Below are positions 32,290 through 42,459 of a stretch of 64,000 bases of DNA, piece after piece (the stretch's first letter is position 1; each line of letters opens with the position of its first letter). The notes beneath the pieces were generated by a model. The model did not search any database, was not told the DNA's origin, and worked only from the letters and a program-made list of their open reading frames with translations. Source of the DNA: Misgurnus anguillicaudatus (taxonomy: Eukaryota > Chordata > Actinopteri > Cypriniformes > Cobitidae); the NCBI RefSeq assembly GCF_027580225.2, contig NC_073356.2, forward strand, positions 10,927,001-10,991,000. The letters are read 5' to 3'. The translations under genes and the position numbers were made by a program.

Positions 32290-32770
32290 TGTTGCATTAA
32301 CATATACTAGAGTGATTATATGAGCCATTTTCCTGGGACCCACCCTGGCCAGGATTTCGGGTTGCGTCTTCCGGAAGTCGTATTTGACTGCATACGTCAT
32401 TGAGGTTCTCAAGAGACCCTAAAATAATAAACCTCCAGGACGTATACGGTCAAAAAATATGACTTCTGGAAGACACACCCAAAGTCCTGGCGTCCCGGGA
32501 AAATGGCACGTATGATCACCCTAACATATGCAACACTGAATAAACTCCAAGCAACAAAAACTGTATCTTTGGACTACAACTGTTTATTTTTGGTTTTGTT
32601 TTGTTTGTATGCGGTCGAAAAATATGACTTCCGGAATACACGCTCGAAATCCTGATGTCCCCAGAAAATGGCATGCATGGTCACCCTAACATATGCAACA
32701 CTGAATACATTCCAAGCACCAAAAACAGCATCTTTGGACTACGACTGTTTATTTTTTGTTTTGTTTTGTT
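32290..32770. repeat. Inverted repeat plus tandem duplication of a fish element
   Basis: 32305-32400 is an inverted copy of about 32445-32530: CCATTTTCCTGGGACCC pairs with TCCCGGGAAAATGGC, and CTTCCGGAAGTCGTATTTG with AAATATGACTTCTGGAAG. The right arm and its downstream flank are then duplicated: 32447-32610 and 32611-32770 share AAAAATATGACTTC, CACCCTAACATATGCAACAC and ATCTTTGGACTAC. The unit is about 164 bases. The TTTTGTTTTG run ends each unit. Confidence 0.75.
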
Positions 32771-32902
32771 TTGTTTTTTATGTGTGCAAAGGATGTTTGT
32801 TTTTTTGCTATCCAGGGTTATCACTAGCTCACTTATTTCGTCAGGATACATTTTTTAAAAAAGTATTTTGCTGGAGTTTAGTGAATAGCTCCTATTACAT
32901 GA

Positions 32903-32965
32903 CTCGGTGGCGTGGTGGTAGAGTTATTGAACTATGACATAGTAGACCTGGGTTTGAATCCCCTC
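32903..32965 (+). repeat. tRNA-like sequence (SINE head or tRNA pseudogene)
   Basis: An A-box-like TGGCGTGGTGG (32908-32918) and a B-box-like GGTTTGAATCCC (32951-32962) sit about 32 bases apart, as in RNA polymerase III promoters of tRNA genes. A full cloverleaf with a 7-bp acceptor stem was not found, so an active tRNA gene is unlikely. Confidence 0.45.
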
Positions 32966-32974
32966 TAATGCTGC

Positions 32975-33036
32975 GTTTACACCAACCGCATTTAAGATGC
33001 CACGCCTCTACCGTGCTGTTGTAAATGCAGCATAAG
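32975..33036. repeat. Short inverted repeat TGCTGCGTTTACA
   Basis: TGCTGCGTTTACA at about 32970-32983 is answered by TGTAAATGCAGCA at about 33021-33033. It may be a tiny deletion derivative of a DNA transposon. It follows the tRNA-like segment directly. Confidence 0.45.
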
Positions 33037-33039
33037 GCT

Positions 33040-35029
33040 AATTTTTCCTAGTTCACTTTTTGGGCTAAGCGACCAAATTACAAGCAATATTGTTGGGATT
33101 AGTTTTAGAGCGATTAAAAAATACTGCTAAATGTAATCTTTGTCGGATACCTGAATGTTGTTTTGCTATTATTGATTGTGGGTTTTAACGTCCAAACTAA
33201 TGATAACAGTTGGTAAGTGGTATTTTTAATATTTGATATAATACTTATACATATCAGCGAGCTAGCAAGATATATGGTTTGCATACCAGCAATGAGCATA
33301 CATCGCAAAGAGCAATCAGCTTCTGCAGTCCGATTTTGTCGGAAACGTAACACAGCAGCAGGCCATCTTCATCCAATTTTTGTGACACTGCTGCGTGATT
33401 TAAGAATTAACATTATCTATATTGTTATAATCCGTTAATGTGAACAACGGATCCAATCACAGTGGAGGAGGAATTTGTATGGTGAATTTCACATTTTCGC
33501 CATTACCTTTAATTATTCAGGTGCTACAATACCTGCATTGATACAGATAACATCATCAGGGGGTACAACAAGGGAAGATAACAAGCAAATCAAGATTTTC
33601 ATCATGGGCCGCAAATGTTAATTTCACCTCTTGTTTCTCATGGTGGTGCAGTGCTGAGTGGATTTCTGAGCATGTATTAAAAGCGTAAGCTCTTGAAGCA
33701 CTCAGTGTAAGTGTGATTAATGACAAATAGACTACGCATTGGATTCTACCGTCCTCCGTCTGACCTGCAATTATTTGTTTTGCAAATGGAAAATCTAGCC
33801 CTCCATAACACCCTCAAATGTGTTACTGTACTTTCTCAACTGCCTCACACCTCATGAAGAGCCATTGTGTGCTCTGCGGGACGCAAATGTCCCCGTCTTG
33901 GATGCAAACGTGATAGCCAGGATTTTGAATAAAGACACGTGGCGAAATGGTGGATGCTTGTTTTAAGTTAGTGGCAGGTGGGCAAGCAGGCAGGAGGCAT
34001 ACCTGAGGATAAGGTCAATCTGGCAGCTAAATGAATCACTGCCGTGTGGCTTAGCGTATATTAGGAGGGTGTGATAAATCCCCACAACATTAGCTGGCTG
34101 GCCGGCGGCGGAGGAGGCCCTATCAGACTGATGCATAGCTGCACGGGGCCCATCTCAAGGTCATTAGTGCCATACTAACCAAGGAGGGCATGCAACCAAG
34201 ACAAACAAGCAACAAAGAGGATGATAAGCAACCCTGTTCATCTCCAGAACAGACAGGAGGACTTGCTAATAAACCTAAGTGGAGCACTTTGCTTGAAGAT
34301 GGCAACTGCAGTGGAGATGGGTGTAATAAAATAAATGTTAAATTTATAATAAAAGAAACTGGCACCTGTGTTTACTCGAAATTCACAAAGACAAAAATTG
34401 GTATAATGTTAGTCAGAGAATGACTGTTTGCCAGCCAACACAGTAACATATTTTACGAACTACCCTCCAACCCATACGACATTATAGGTCGTTTGTAACT
34501 TCCTTCAAATACCTGTGAAGGAATTTACTATGAGCAGCAGGCGATGCCACGGAAACTACCACCTTAATCCATTGTGGGGTTTAATTTGCACAATAATTAG
34601 GGATTCCTGTTGCTTAGCTGGTCCACATCACAAAGACCTTGAGTACGATCCCAGGGCACACATACTGTATATTGTAAATTGTTCACCTTGAATGTGTTGT
34701 ATGCTGTGTATTTCTTTAATGCACTGCCTTAAGATTTATGCATTTGCATATATTTTGTGAATTGAACACAAAATTGGTGGATAAGGGGTCATATAAAAAG
34801 TTCACAATCTATATACAATATAAAAGAAACCCATAATTTGATAGTGATGGTCATGGTCACAAAAAACGTCACTTTAACAAGAAAAACAGCGTGTATAATG
34901 AGACTGCTCTGGTTTAATGGGATTAAAAAATCAGTGGTTGGATTTTTTTATTGCAGGGTGGTTGTGTTCACACACTGCCAACACACATTTTTGTCCAAAT
35001 ACCCTGTAAAGGTTCATAATATGGGCCCA
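33040..35029. other. Largely repeat-free interval, candidate cis-regulatory sequence
   Basis: No gene was found. 33640-34200 and 34480-34640 are GC-balanced with no recognisable transposon words, homopolymers or stops pattern typical of coding sequence. Such stretches in fish gene deserts are often conserved enhancers. This is inference only. The open frames at 34123-34423 on opposite strands overlap and show no motif. Confidence 0.35.
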
Positions 35030-35033
35030 TTAA

Positions 35034-35232
35034 CTCCCAGGGGTCCAGAAACACAGTGCCACGTTTTGACATGTTTTCTTCTCATCGAAGCAGAATCAAC
35101 TTATCAACTTAAAAATACAAACATGTACATGTTACTCACATATTATTGTAGCACAGTTTGTGCTGAATACAGTGTTATGTGATATTAGTCACTGATATGT
35201 TTGAAGCAACTGAAAAGTTGGACCCCAGGGGG
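35034..35232. mobile_element. TTAA-flanked MITE (piggyBac/Kolobok-like)
   Basis: Left CTCCCAGGGGTCC and right GGACCCCAGGGGG are inverted and each is flanked by TTAA (35030-35033 and 35233-35236). The 199-base interior has no coding frame. TTAA duplication is characteristic of piggyBac and Kolobok elements. Confidence 0.65.
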
Positions 35233-35529
35233 TTAAGGGTATATATGTGTGGCTCATTCATTGTTGTGGTTATTTTACTATATAAGTATATAAGTCAGTG
35301 CATGATATCCAAGGTCTTGAAAAACAGCCTGGTGGCTGTTTTTTGCATTTCAAAGCTTTTTTGTTTTATTTTAAAGTATTTACAATACATGGCTAAACAT
35401 ATTTTAATTAAAAAGTTTGATTATTTTACTTGTACTTATTTACAAAGTGTGGAAATACTGTAGCATACAACCACAGAAATGACTAAGACAAATATTATGT
35501 AGTATAATTGGTAATATATTTTCAGTTCA

Positions 35530-35800
35530 GACCATCCCCTGCACTGAACGGAGGTCCATAAAGAAATGATTTACTGATTGTGGTGTGGAAGAAGTAGCCT
35601 GCACAAAACCCACACCTGAACCCCTGAACACTCCTGGGATTAATTGAAATTGGTGCTTATTGATGCTTGAGTCTGAATGGGAGTAAATCCCTGCAGCCTC
35701 GTTCAGACTGTTACTGTAATAAAAACCTTCCCAGAGCAGTGGAGACTGCAATGCAGGACCAAGGATCTTATACTGATCCCAGCGCTTTTGATATATTAAA
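35530..35800 (+). pseudogene. Tc1/mariner-like transposase C-terminal fragment (derived repeat)
   Basis: The sequence around 35595-35770 (CCTGCACAAAACCCACACCTGAACCCC, shown here in part as GAACCCCTGAACACTCCTGG, then GTAAATCCCTGCAGC, ACCTTCCCAGAGCAGTGGAG) matches in order the well-known fish repeat derived from a Tc1-like transposase end. In that repeat the protein reads roughly 'pro-x-asn-pro' near a catalytic Asp. Several stops and shifts break the frame. The family call is from memory. Confidence 0.5.
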
Positions 35801-36054
35801 TGCCTAACAGCAATGAAACAAAATGTGAGTTTTAGGCTTAGTATTTTTTTTCTTGTTTCACATTCATACTGTATGTGAAATTCATGTGTTTAGATAGTTT
35901 TCTATGAAGGAAGAAAATGAATTATTACAATAATTTTACCACACATATTTATCTTATAACTTTTTTTACATGAATGTGATACAAATACTACCCCTAAAAA
36001 TAATATTTGCAGTAAACTACATATGTGTGGGTATGTTGTAACAGGTACACTCTA

Positions 36055-36475
36055 AGGCAGAGTGTACACAAAAGCATTTAAGCGTGGCTGAAAACGCCAG
36101 GCGGACACAGAGACTTTAGGCGCTTGACAGCGCTTTTTCAGCTAAGTGTTTTGGATGCTATGATACTTCTGCTTTGTTTATCAGTCGTTTAATTACGCTT
36201 TGTGATATTTGTCCCACCCCTCCTCCACTGTGATTGGATGGCTGAGTGAGAAGTGACATTAAAGAGCTAAGTGTTATTACCCAAAGTTGAAAATTTTCCA
36301 ACTCTCGGCGCTCAGCGTTAAGCGTGGAAAAATTGCTGAGAGCGGCGCTCAAGCAGACAAAACATACCAGCTCCTGCCATTTTTGGAAAGTGCAGCACTT
36401 CCATTGGAAACAAATGAAAACATTAGCCAGCCGCCGGTGTAAACGCCTTAGTGTGCACGCCTTGGTGTGCACGCC
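36055..36475. mobile_element. MITE with GTGTACAC ends
   Basis: The left end AGAGTGTACACAAAAGC and right end GGTGTGCACGCC are inverted with mismatches. Subterminal sequence is rich in GCGCT and CGCC words (GGCGCTTGACAGCGC, CGGCGCTCAGCG), as in the element at 1296-1809. A CCAATCACAGTGGAG-type promoter word (minus strand) lies at 36213-36233. No coding frame beyond short ones. Confidence 0.5.
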
Positions 36476-36546
36476 CCCTTAAAGGAACCCTAACCTAGGT
36501 GTTTTTACCTTTGGTCAAAAAGAGGCAAACCCAGCTGTTGGATTAA

Positions 36547-36892
36547 AGGTGCTCTAAGTGAATTCACGCGTTGTAGACCATAAAACATTTTTTTGTTACA
36601 TACAGCAAACATCTCCTCACTATCTGCTTGCTACCTGACCGCTGATCAAACTGTAAAAAAACGCAATCACTGTAGACAGCCCAGGCTCCACAAACGGCAA
36701 TAGCAACACAAACCTAGCACCACAAAACTAAACGACAAGAAATATTTGGGGGTGGGGGTTGGTCGCGTTCATGAAAGCACGGAAGGGAGAAGGAGGGGGA
36801 GGAGTTAGCTACGCTTTGTGTGTTTGAAAACAGTTCAAACATCAACAAAAAGTGACGTTGCACAGATTCGCTTAGAGCGCCTTTAAATTGAT
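36547..36892. mobile_element. TTAA-flanked MITE, copy 1
   Basis: The ends AGGTGCTCTAAGTGAATTC and GATTCGCTTAGAGCGCCT are inverted and each is bounded by TTAA (36543-36546, 36893-36896). The interior (CATCTCCTCACTATCTGCTT, GTAGACAGCCCAGGCT, GGGGGTGGGGGTTGG) matches the element at 60029-60390 throughout, so this is one family with two copies in the window. Non-coding. Confidence 0.8.
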
Positions 36893-36899
36893 CCAACAA

Positions 36900-37529
36900 T
36901 GGGATTAAACAACCAATTCTGGATTGAATTTGTTTGAAAATAAGCCAGCATTTTTAGAGGGTAAATCCACATAGGTGCAGTTGTGTAACTAACTTCATAT
37001 GGATACTATAAAACCTTCATGCAGCCTATGAGAATGAACCTAAAGTACAAAGTTGAATGAAAATGAAGATAAAACATTGCATTTATTTGTTTACTCAATA
37101 GTTTAACTAAGCTATGCATCAAGCAAGCCTGTTATTTGTTTTCAATGCATCTTTTAATGAACTATGAGAAGTTCAATGTCATTGTCTCTCTTTTTACATG
37201 ATATTTAAATGAAGTCTTCTCCATAATAGTCTATTAGTGTTCACCCTATTTGTTCTGGAAGACTCTGTGTTTCTTAATAAAGCTCAGTTGAAGATAAACA
37301 AACTAATTATAAAATTAATCCAGCTAAACATGGTGACAAATTAATTTCCTTTCAGTCTTTTCATTATCTTTTCACCTCAACCCATCTTTCTTATTCTTCT
37401 CTAGCACTTCACAATATCACATTTTCCTGATCTAACATTTGGGTTTAATCATGAATGGTTATACGTGAGCTCGTAAAATCCATCAAAATCCAACAATTTC
37501 AGCCTTTCTTCCAATACATCACAAAAACA

Positions 37530-37566
<37 letters not shown>

Positions 37567-37960
37567 TTATACCTGTGTTCTCGTGGGTCTGTCAGCTAGA
37601 GAAAGGGGGATGGTCCTTGTAAAGGACTCTCTGAGTTCGAGTGAGCGCTGAAGTGTGAAGTGAGCCAGAGCTAGGGGAGAAATTACACCCTGTGTGCTGT
37701 CTGTTTCACTTTCTCATTTGTTATGTCTCTGCTTCATATAGCTACAGCCTCTTTCTCAGCGCTTTTCAGACTTCAAACATGTGACAGAACATACTGTACG
37801 TCTCAGTCGTCTCATTGTGTACATTAAGACACAAACGTGGAATAAAATTCACTCTCGTGGCACAAGAGTCTGAATGAAACTGAGAACCTGAACATCTCAG
37901 GTGTTTCATGTTTTAGACAGCACAACAAAGATTTGAGTCATTTACATGGTTTAATCTGAA
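36900..37960. other. Non-coding interval with (CT)n microsatellite
   Basis: No gene found. A CT run lies at about 37532-37562. The segment 37560-37960 is unassigned and may include the 5' region of the LINE fragment that follows. Confidence 0.45.
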
Positions 37961-38158
37961 GAGAGATGGTGTTTGTGGCAACGGCGTGTGTGTGTGGCAT
38001 GCCGTCTGTCTCTATCAGTGCTTTTGGCCATTTTGTTGTTTCTGTTTGTCTTAAACTGCTCATCTCTCCTGGTTTATTATCTTGTGGACACTTGTATGTC
38101 GGACTTCATAATCTCTGTGCACAAACCGCAGAAGTATCCTAAAACCTCTACTTGGGAC
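37961..38158 (+). pseudogene. LINE N-terminal fragment, part before the LTR-element insertion
   Basis: An open frame from 37973 (MWQRRVCVACRLSLSVLLAI) runs into the LTR element at 38159. It resumes in the same frame at 39370 once the GGGAC duplication is discounted. The protein is not recognised by itself. Its continuation (KHRRRRGKRAGIDVRLKA) is the basic stretch that precedes the endonuclease domain in fish L2/CR1/Rex-type LINEs. Confidence 0.5.
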
Positions 38159-38478
38159 TGTCACGACTGGGATGCAGGAGTGAGGAAGTTAGAACGCAAG
38201 TGCAGAGTTCACAATGAAATAAATAACATTTATTAACAGAACGAGAATAAAACAACGGGCAGGTAACACAGGAACATCCAATAGAAGAAACAGGAACAGA
38301 CATGAAAGTAGTGACAATGACAATGATCCAGCAGTGAGCAAACAGAAGACAGAGGTATATACTGTATACACACAGACTAAATGACAAACAGGTGTGATGA
38401 GGCAGGTAATTAATCAATGAATGTCCAGGTGATAACAATCGGAACAGAGACAAGACATGACACGGATTAACCGTGACA
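38159..38478 (-). repeat. 3' LTR of TRIM-like copy 1
   Basis: It is a direct repeat of 39055-39369. On the minus strand: TGTCACGGTTAATCCGTGTC to CCCAGTCGTGACA. It contains TATATAC-type sequence (38354-38370), longer here by CTGTATAC than in the partner LTR. Confidence 0.88.
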
Positions 38479-39054
38479 TTACCCTCCCCTCTACGAGTGG
38501 CTACCAGACACTCACATAAAACACAACAAAAACAAAGTCTGGTAGCGAGAGTCCAAGGGAGGGGTGGAGGGCTTGGGGACCCTGGCGAAGCCGGCAGCCG
38601 CCGGGATGAGACCAACAGGACGGTTCGCCGGACTGCGCCAGGAGAACCGGAGCGATCGCTCCGAGAACCGAGGCAGACAAATTACCCCCCTCCTGGGAAT
38701 CGTCGACGATCAGATGCCCCCGGAAATCATCTCCCATCCCCTCGCGGAAACGGAGACCCTCGGTAGCCACCCCGGGGAAATGATCGGGCGTGGTCCATTC
38801 CGGATCCCCCTGCGCGCAGGATGGTGGTCCTCCGAGGGACCGTCGACGACGACTCAACCGTTGGGGGACCGCCTGGGCCGATCCTCCTCCCGCAGGCCCG
38901 CAGGCCCGCAGGAGCGAGCGATCGCTCACGGTGGTCCCCAAGAGACATCGGGGCTGATGGGGAATGAACCCCGATGTCACTACTCCCCCTCGACAAAACT
39001 CCTGGGGGAGCCGCCCTCCATGAACCTGCTGCGTGCAGTTTGGCTGGATCATTC

Positions 39055-39369
39055 TGTCACGACTGGGATGCAGGAGTGAGGAAGTTAGGACGCAAGTGCA
39101 GAGTTCACAATGAAATAAATAACATTTATTAACAGAACGAGAATAAAACAACGGGCAGGTAACACAGGAACATCCAATAGAAGAAACAGGAACAGACATG
39201 AAAGTAGTGACAATGACAATGATCCAGCAGTGAGCAAACAGAAGACAGAGGTATATATACACACAGACTAAATGACAAACAGGTGTGATGAGGCAGGTAA
39301 TTAATCAATGAATGTCCAGGTGATAACAATCGGAACAGAGACAAGACATGACACGGATTAACCGTGACA
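39055..39369 (-). repeat. 5' LTR of TRIM-like copy 1
   Basis: Direct repeat of 38159-38478. On the minus strand it holds a TATATA box (39250-39257) and, nearer its end, AATAAATGTTATTTATTTCA (39107-39126), which offers poly(A) signals. Confidence 0.88.
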
Positions 39370-39720
39370 GGGACGTCCCAGATAGCCTGCGCCGGTGGTC
39401 TCTTGATGTGCCCTGGAGAAAGCACCGGAGGAGACGCGGGAAGCGTGCAGGAATTGATGTTAGGCTGAAAGCAGCCTGGCTTGCTGGATATATTCCATTA
39501 TCTGCCGTCCAAGTGCGAATTGGGACTGCGGCTGATTTACTGTTGTGCTTTACCGTTTTACTGTTTTTTATATCCGCTGGCCCGGACTATTATGTGTTCG
39601 GATGCCCTAACACTGAGTGTGGACAGCGGCCACTCAGCTACCTGACGCCTGCTTGATCTTCCTGTTCTCTGGGTTCAGCACATTTCCTCTGGCTCTTTTT
39701 CGTCCCCAGCTTTATCTCTG
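39370..39720 (+). pseudogene. LINE N-terminal fragment, part after the LTR-element insertion
   Basis: It continues the 37973 frame with VPDSLRRWSLDVPWRKHR, then the Arg/Lys-rich RRRRGKRAGIDVRLKAAW. In fish L2/CR1-type LINEs such a basic stretch comes just before the endonuclease. Here the frame ends at about 39656 without endonuclease motifs, so the copy is broken or internally deleted. Confidence 0.5.
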
Positions 39721-39723
39721 GTT

Positions 39724-39803
39724 GTGTCAAGGAGGAGTATTTCATCAAAATCTCTGTTATGTGTCAAGGAGGAGTATTTCATCAAAATCTCTGTTATCTT
39801 CAT
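39724..39803 (+). repeat. Two tandem copies of a 38-base unit
   Basis: TGTGTCAAGGAGGAGTATTT and the following CATCAAAATCTCTGTTA occur twice in direct succession, identical to the eye. The second copy is followed by TCTTCATAAAG. Confidence 0.9.
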
Positions 39804-39829
39804 AAAGTTCCCTCATTGGTCAACAAAAG

Positions 39830-40730
39830 TAGATATTTTGAATTACATTTTTAAAGGGATTATTTTGTGTATTTGACGTAATGCAATAAGTTTGTGTGGT
39901 TTATGGTTCAAAAAACACATCATTTTCAACATACATTATTGAAGCTCCTCTATGCCCCGCCTTTCTGAAACGCGTCGATTTGTACAATGCTCATCGTTGT
40001 TAGAAAGCGCGGTGTGATCTGATTTGCCAGCTATCCAGTGTGTTGTCATTGGCCAAATACTTCAAGTGTGTAAACTGAATGTGGCGCTCCTTACCATGTT
40101 TGGAAGATCAGCTCCCAAAGCAATAGTGAAAGACAGGGTTGCCAAATCTGTGTATCAAAACCAGCCCAGTGCCCATACAAAATTAGTCCAAAAGCAGCCT
40201 AATGACTATTCACTGCCCAAATACCAACTACTAATGAACCAAATACTTTCATCTAAACACCAACCTGCAGAAACAGTTTAAAAGTAGCCCAATTCAGAAT
40301 TTCGCCGAAAGGCCACGTACCAATGGTGGTAAAATATTTATGAACAGATATTGGACGAATTTAAAATATTATAAAATACACTGCTTAGATTTACAATTTT
40401 GTAAAGAAATGCATTTTAAAATGTGTTTAAACTTTTTCTTATTGTACTTATTCTCAAGTAAATCTGGTTTTGAAGTATTTCTTAAAGTAATGATATATTC
40501 AAGGAAATATGTTTAATTATTGTGAAAGTTTTGGATTGGTTCAATGTACTGTATTTGGTGTATTAAGTTTGACTTTGCAAAAACACATTGGTTTAATATA
40601 ATGACGATACATTTGATTTTAATGAAAATATAAAAAAGATATATTTGTTTTTAAAGAAATTTACATAACATCAATGTAATAAAGCAAAGTTTGAGACAAT
40701 CACATTGGTCCAATGTCATTGTCGATAACT
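39830..40730. other. Non-coding interval with a dispersed repeat at 39885-40120
   Basis: GTGTGGTTTATGGTTCAAAAA, shown in part as GTGTGGTTTATGGTT (39894), and the following segment recall 59240-59430 (GTGTGGTTTATGGTT, AATACTT then ACCATGTTTG). This is therefore a repeat with two copies in the window. 40300-40700 is AT-rich with no feature. The 85-codon frame at 40024-40281 has no motif. Confidence 0.45.
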
Positions 40731-40889
40731 ACAGCAGAAAGAGTTTATTGCTTCCAACAAGCATGATAAGATCCAACTATACTGTTACTGTTTTAAAGAT
40801 CAGATGGGGGGCCCCATACATAGATTCAACCTGGGCCCACAAATTTGCTAAATCCTCAACTATGGGTAATATGCTTATGCCGCAATAGT

Positions 40890-41512
40890 TAGCCTGTCTG
40901 GAACCGAGCTGACTTAAACCAAATCACCGTGCTGACTTAAACCACAACACTTGCATTACATGTGAACGGCCCCTACGCTAATAGGATTTTGTTTCTCTCT
41001 CCCTGTCTCGTCCTCAATCCCAAGGACAATGAGACAAACAGACCCAGTTCCAGTAAATGTGAAGGTCGGAACATCCCTGATTTACTAGCCATCCTTCAAC
41101 GTGATGCCCAGCTGATGCCTGACCAACGACCACCGGCAGAACCCGTTTAATTTCCTTACTCATTCACATATAAAGTATATATATATCTCCCAAGGGTTTT
41201 TTCCTCCTAGGACTTTTTTTCTCCCGGCTAAAAAGTCTGTTTTTTTTTCTCCTAGGGGGTTTTTCAACCCTTCATTGGCTTAACTTAGCACCCTCTCCTA
41301 TACGTTACATTAGTAATACGCTCGCTTATAATGTTGATTCATAGCCGCAGCAAATTCTGCTGCTTATTATTATCTGCTGTATTATGTTGTGCTATCTGTC
41401 GATTTTTCTTTGTTTTTCACTGCTTCTTTTAATGTAAAGCTGCTTTGAAACAATTACCAATTGTGAAAAGCGTTATATAAATAAAATTGAATTGAATTGA
41501 AAAAATTTGAAT
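40890..41512 (+). mobile_element. LINE-type 3' end with GAATTG tail
   Basis: The sequence TAAAGCTGCTTTGAAACAAT, then TTGTGAAAAGCGTTATATAA and ATAAAATTGAATTGAATTG (to about 41502) is the characteristic 3' terminus and short-repeat tail of a very common fish non-LTR element. Upstream CCCAAGGACAATGAGACAAA (41020) and CCCAGTTCC fit the same family. No coding frame remains. It appears inserted into a locally duplicated sequence (40640-40735 and 41520-41720). Confidence 0.55.
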
Positions 41513-41519
41513 ACTAATG

Positions 41520-42455
41520 ATATATTTTTTTTTATGTGGAAATTTTCCACGTAATTAAATAACGTTCATCTGATGTAGTGTTTGATTTAAAGATAAATTA
41601 CATTAGATCAATGTATTAAAGTCATATTTAGAAAATCACATTGGGGCAATGTATAAATGTTTCGTGGAACTTTACCACGCAATTAAAATACGTTCAACCG
41701 ATGAGGCTTTTTTTAGTGTACAAGCCCGAATCTGATCCAGAAAATGCAGATGACCAAGCTGATTGATCAACTTTTCCAGCGCGATCTTAGCAGAACGTAA
41801 CAGGATAAGGATACTACAACATAAAACCATATCTGCATTTGTGATTGTAGAAACGACAAACAACAAGAGCTACTCTACACTGATCAAAATTCACGTTTGA
41901 ATCTTCAGTAGAAAATTCCTTAAATATAAAACATCAGCAACTTACAGGTTGTGAAAAGAGCCAAACTGTACTTGCAAAGTTGGAATTGCTCCACTTTTTA
42001 GATGAAGCCTTTGTGCATCCAGTCTTGTACTCTACCATGTTTAGAAAACAGTCCTCCGTAAACTGCTGAGCACACAATCAAACATTTGGGCTGTACTGTT
42101 CTGGAACAGTGTTGTAAATAAAGCCTAACCATTGATTTCTTATTGTGTCCTCTTTTGGAATGCCAAGCAAGTAAAGCTTTTAACAACGAAAAAACAATGT
42201 ATATTTCTTTGCGTATAAATTCGGGCAGTGTTATGCAAATGATCCCTTTCAGGAGTGAAAAGAGGTGATTTAGGAAGGCAAGGATGAGGCATAACTTTTA
42301 AAAAGATCTCTTTAGGTTTGAAACTTTACAGATTTTCTATACAGTATGCACAGACAGCTTCTAACACAAACAAAGGAAAACATGAAATCATATGACTCAT
42401 TTAACTTACAGATTTTACTTACAGATGTTATGTTTATTATAGAAACCTGAGTAAA
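41520..42455. other. Non-coding interval with local duplication
   Basis: GGAAATTTTCCACGTAATTAA (in part, 41540) and GGAACTTTACCACGCAATTAA (in part, 41667) are diverged tandem copies with ACGTTCA and GATG following each. AATCACATTGGGGCAATGT (41633) resembles AATCACATTGGTCCAATGT (40699). No gene was found. Confidence 0.5.
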
Positions 42456-42459
42456 AATT

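Larger units (their letters stand above)
38159..39369 (-). mobile_element. Compact non-coding LTR retrotransposon (TRIM-like), copy 1, TSD GGGAC
   Basis: Two direct LTRs (38159-38478 and 39055-39369) flank a 576-base interior. GGGAC precedes (38154-38158) and follows (39370-39374). On the minus strand each LTR starts TGTCACGG and ends CGTGACA. A purine-rich tract AGAGGGGAGGGTAA lies right before the 3' LTR, fixing the orientation. The interior has no gag, protease, RT or integrase motif, so copying needs a partner element. A primer-binding site after the 5' LTR was not recognised. The LTRs are nearly identical (apparent 5-base length difference, few substitutions), suggesting a fairly recent insertion. 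A sister copy is at 55877-57043. Confidence 0.88.

Noticed and set aside
32903..32965. Functional tRNA gene
   Set aside because: The A and B boxes are present in weak form, but no full cloverleaf or acceptor stem was found.
38564..39079. 171-codon plus-strand frame in the TRIM-like interior
   Set aside because: It lies opposite to the element's transcription and is not preserved in full in the second copy.
38501..39262. 253-codon minus-strand frame across the TRIM-like element
   Set aside because: It runs from the LTR through the interior, has no retroelement motif, and the matching region in copy 2 breaks into shorter frames, so it is chance in GC-rich sequence.
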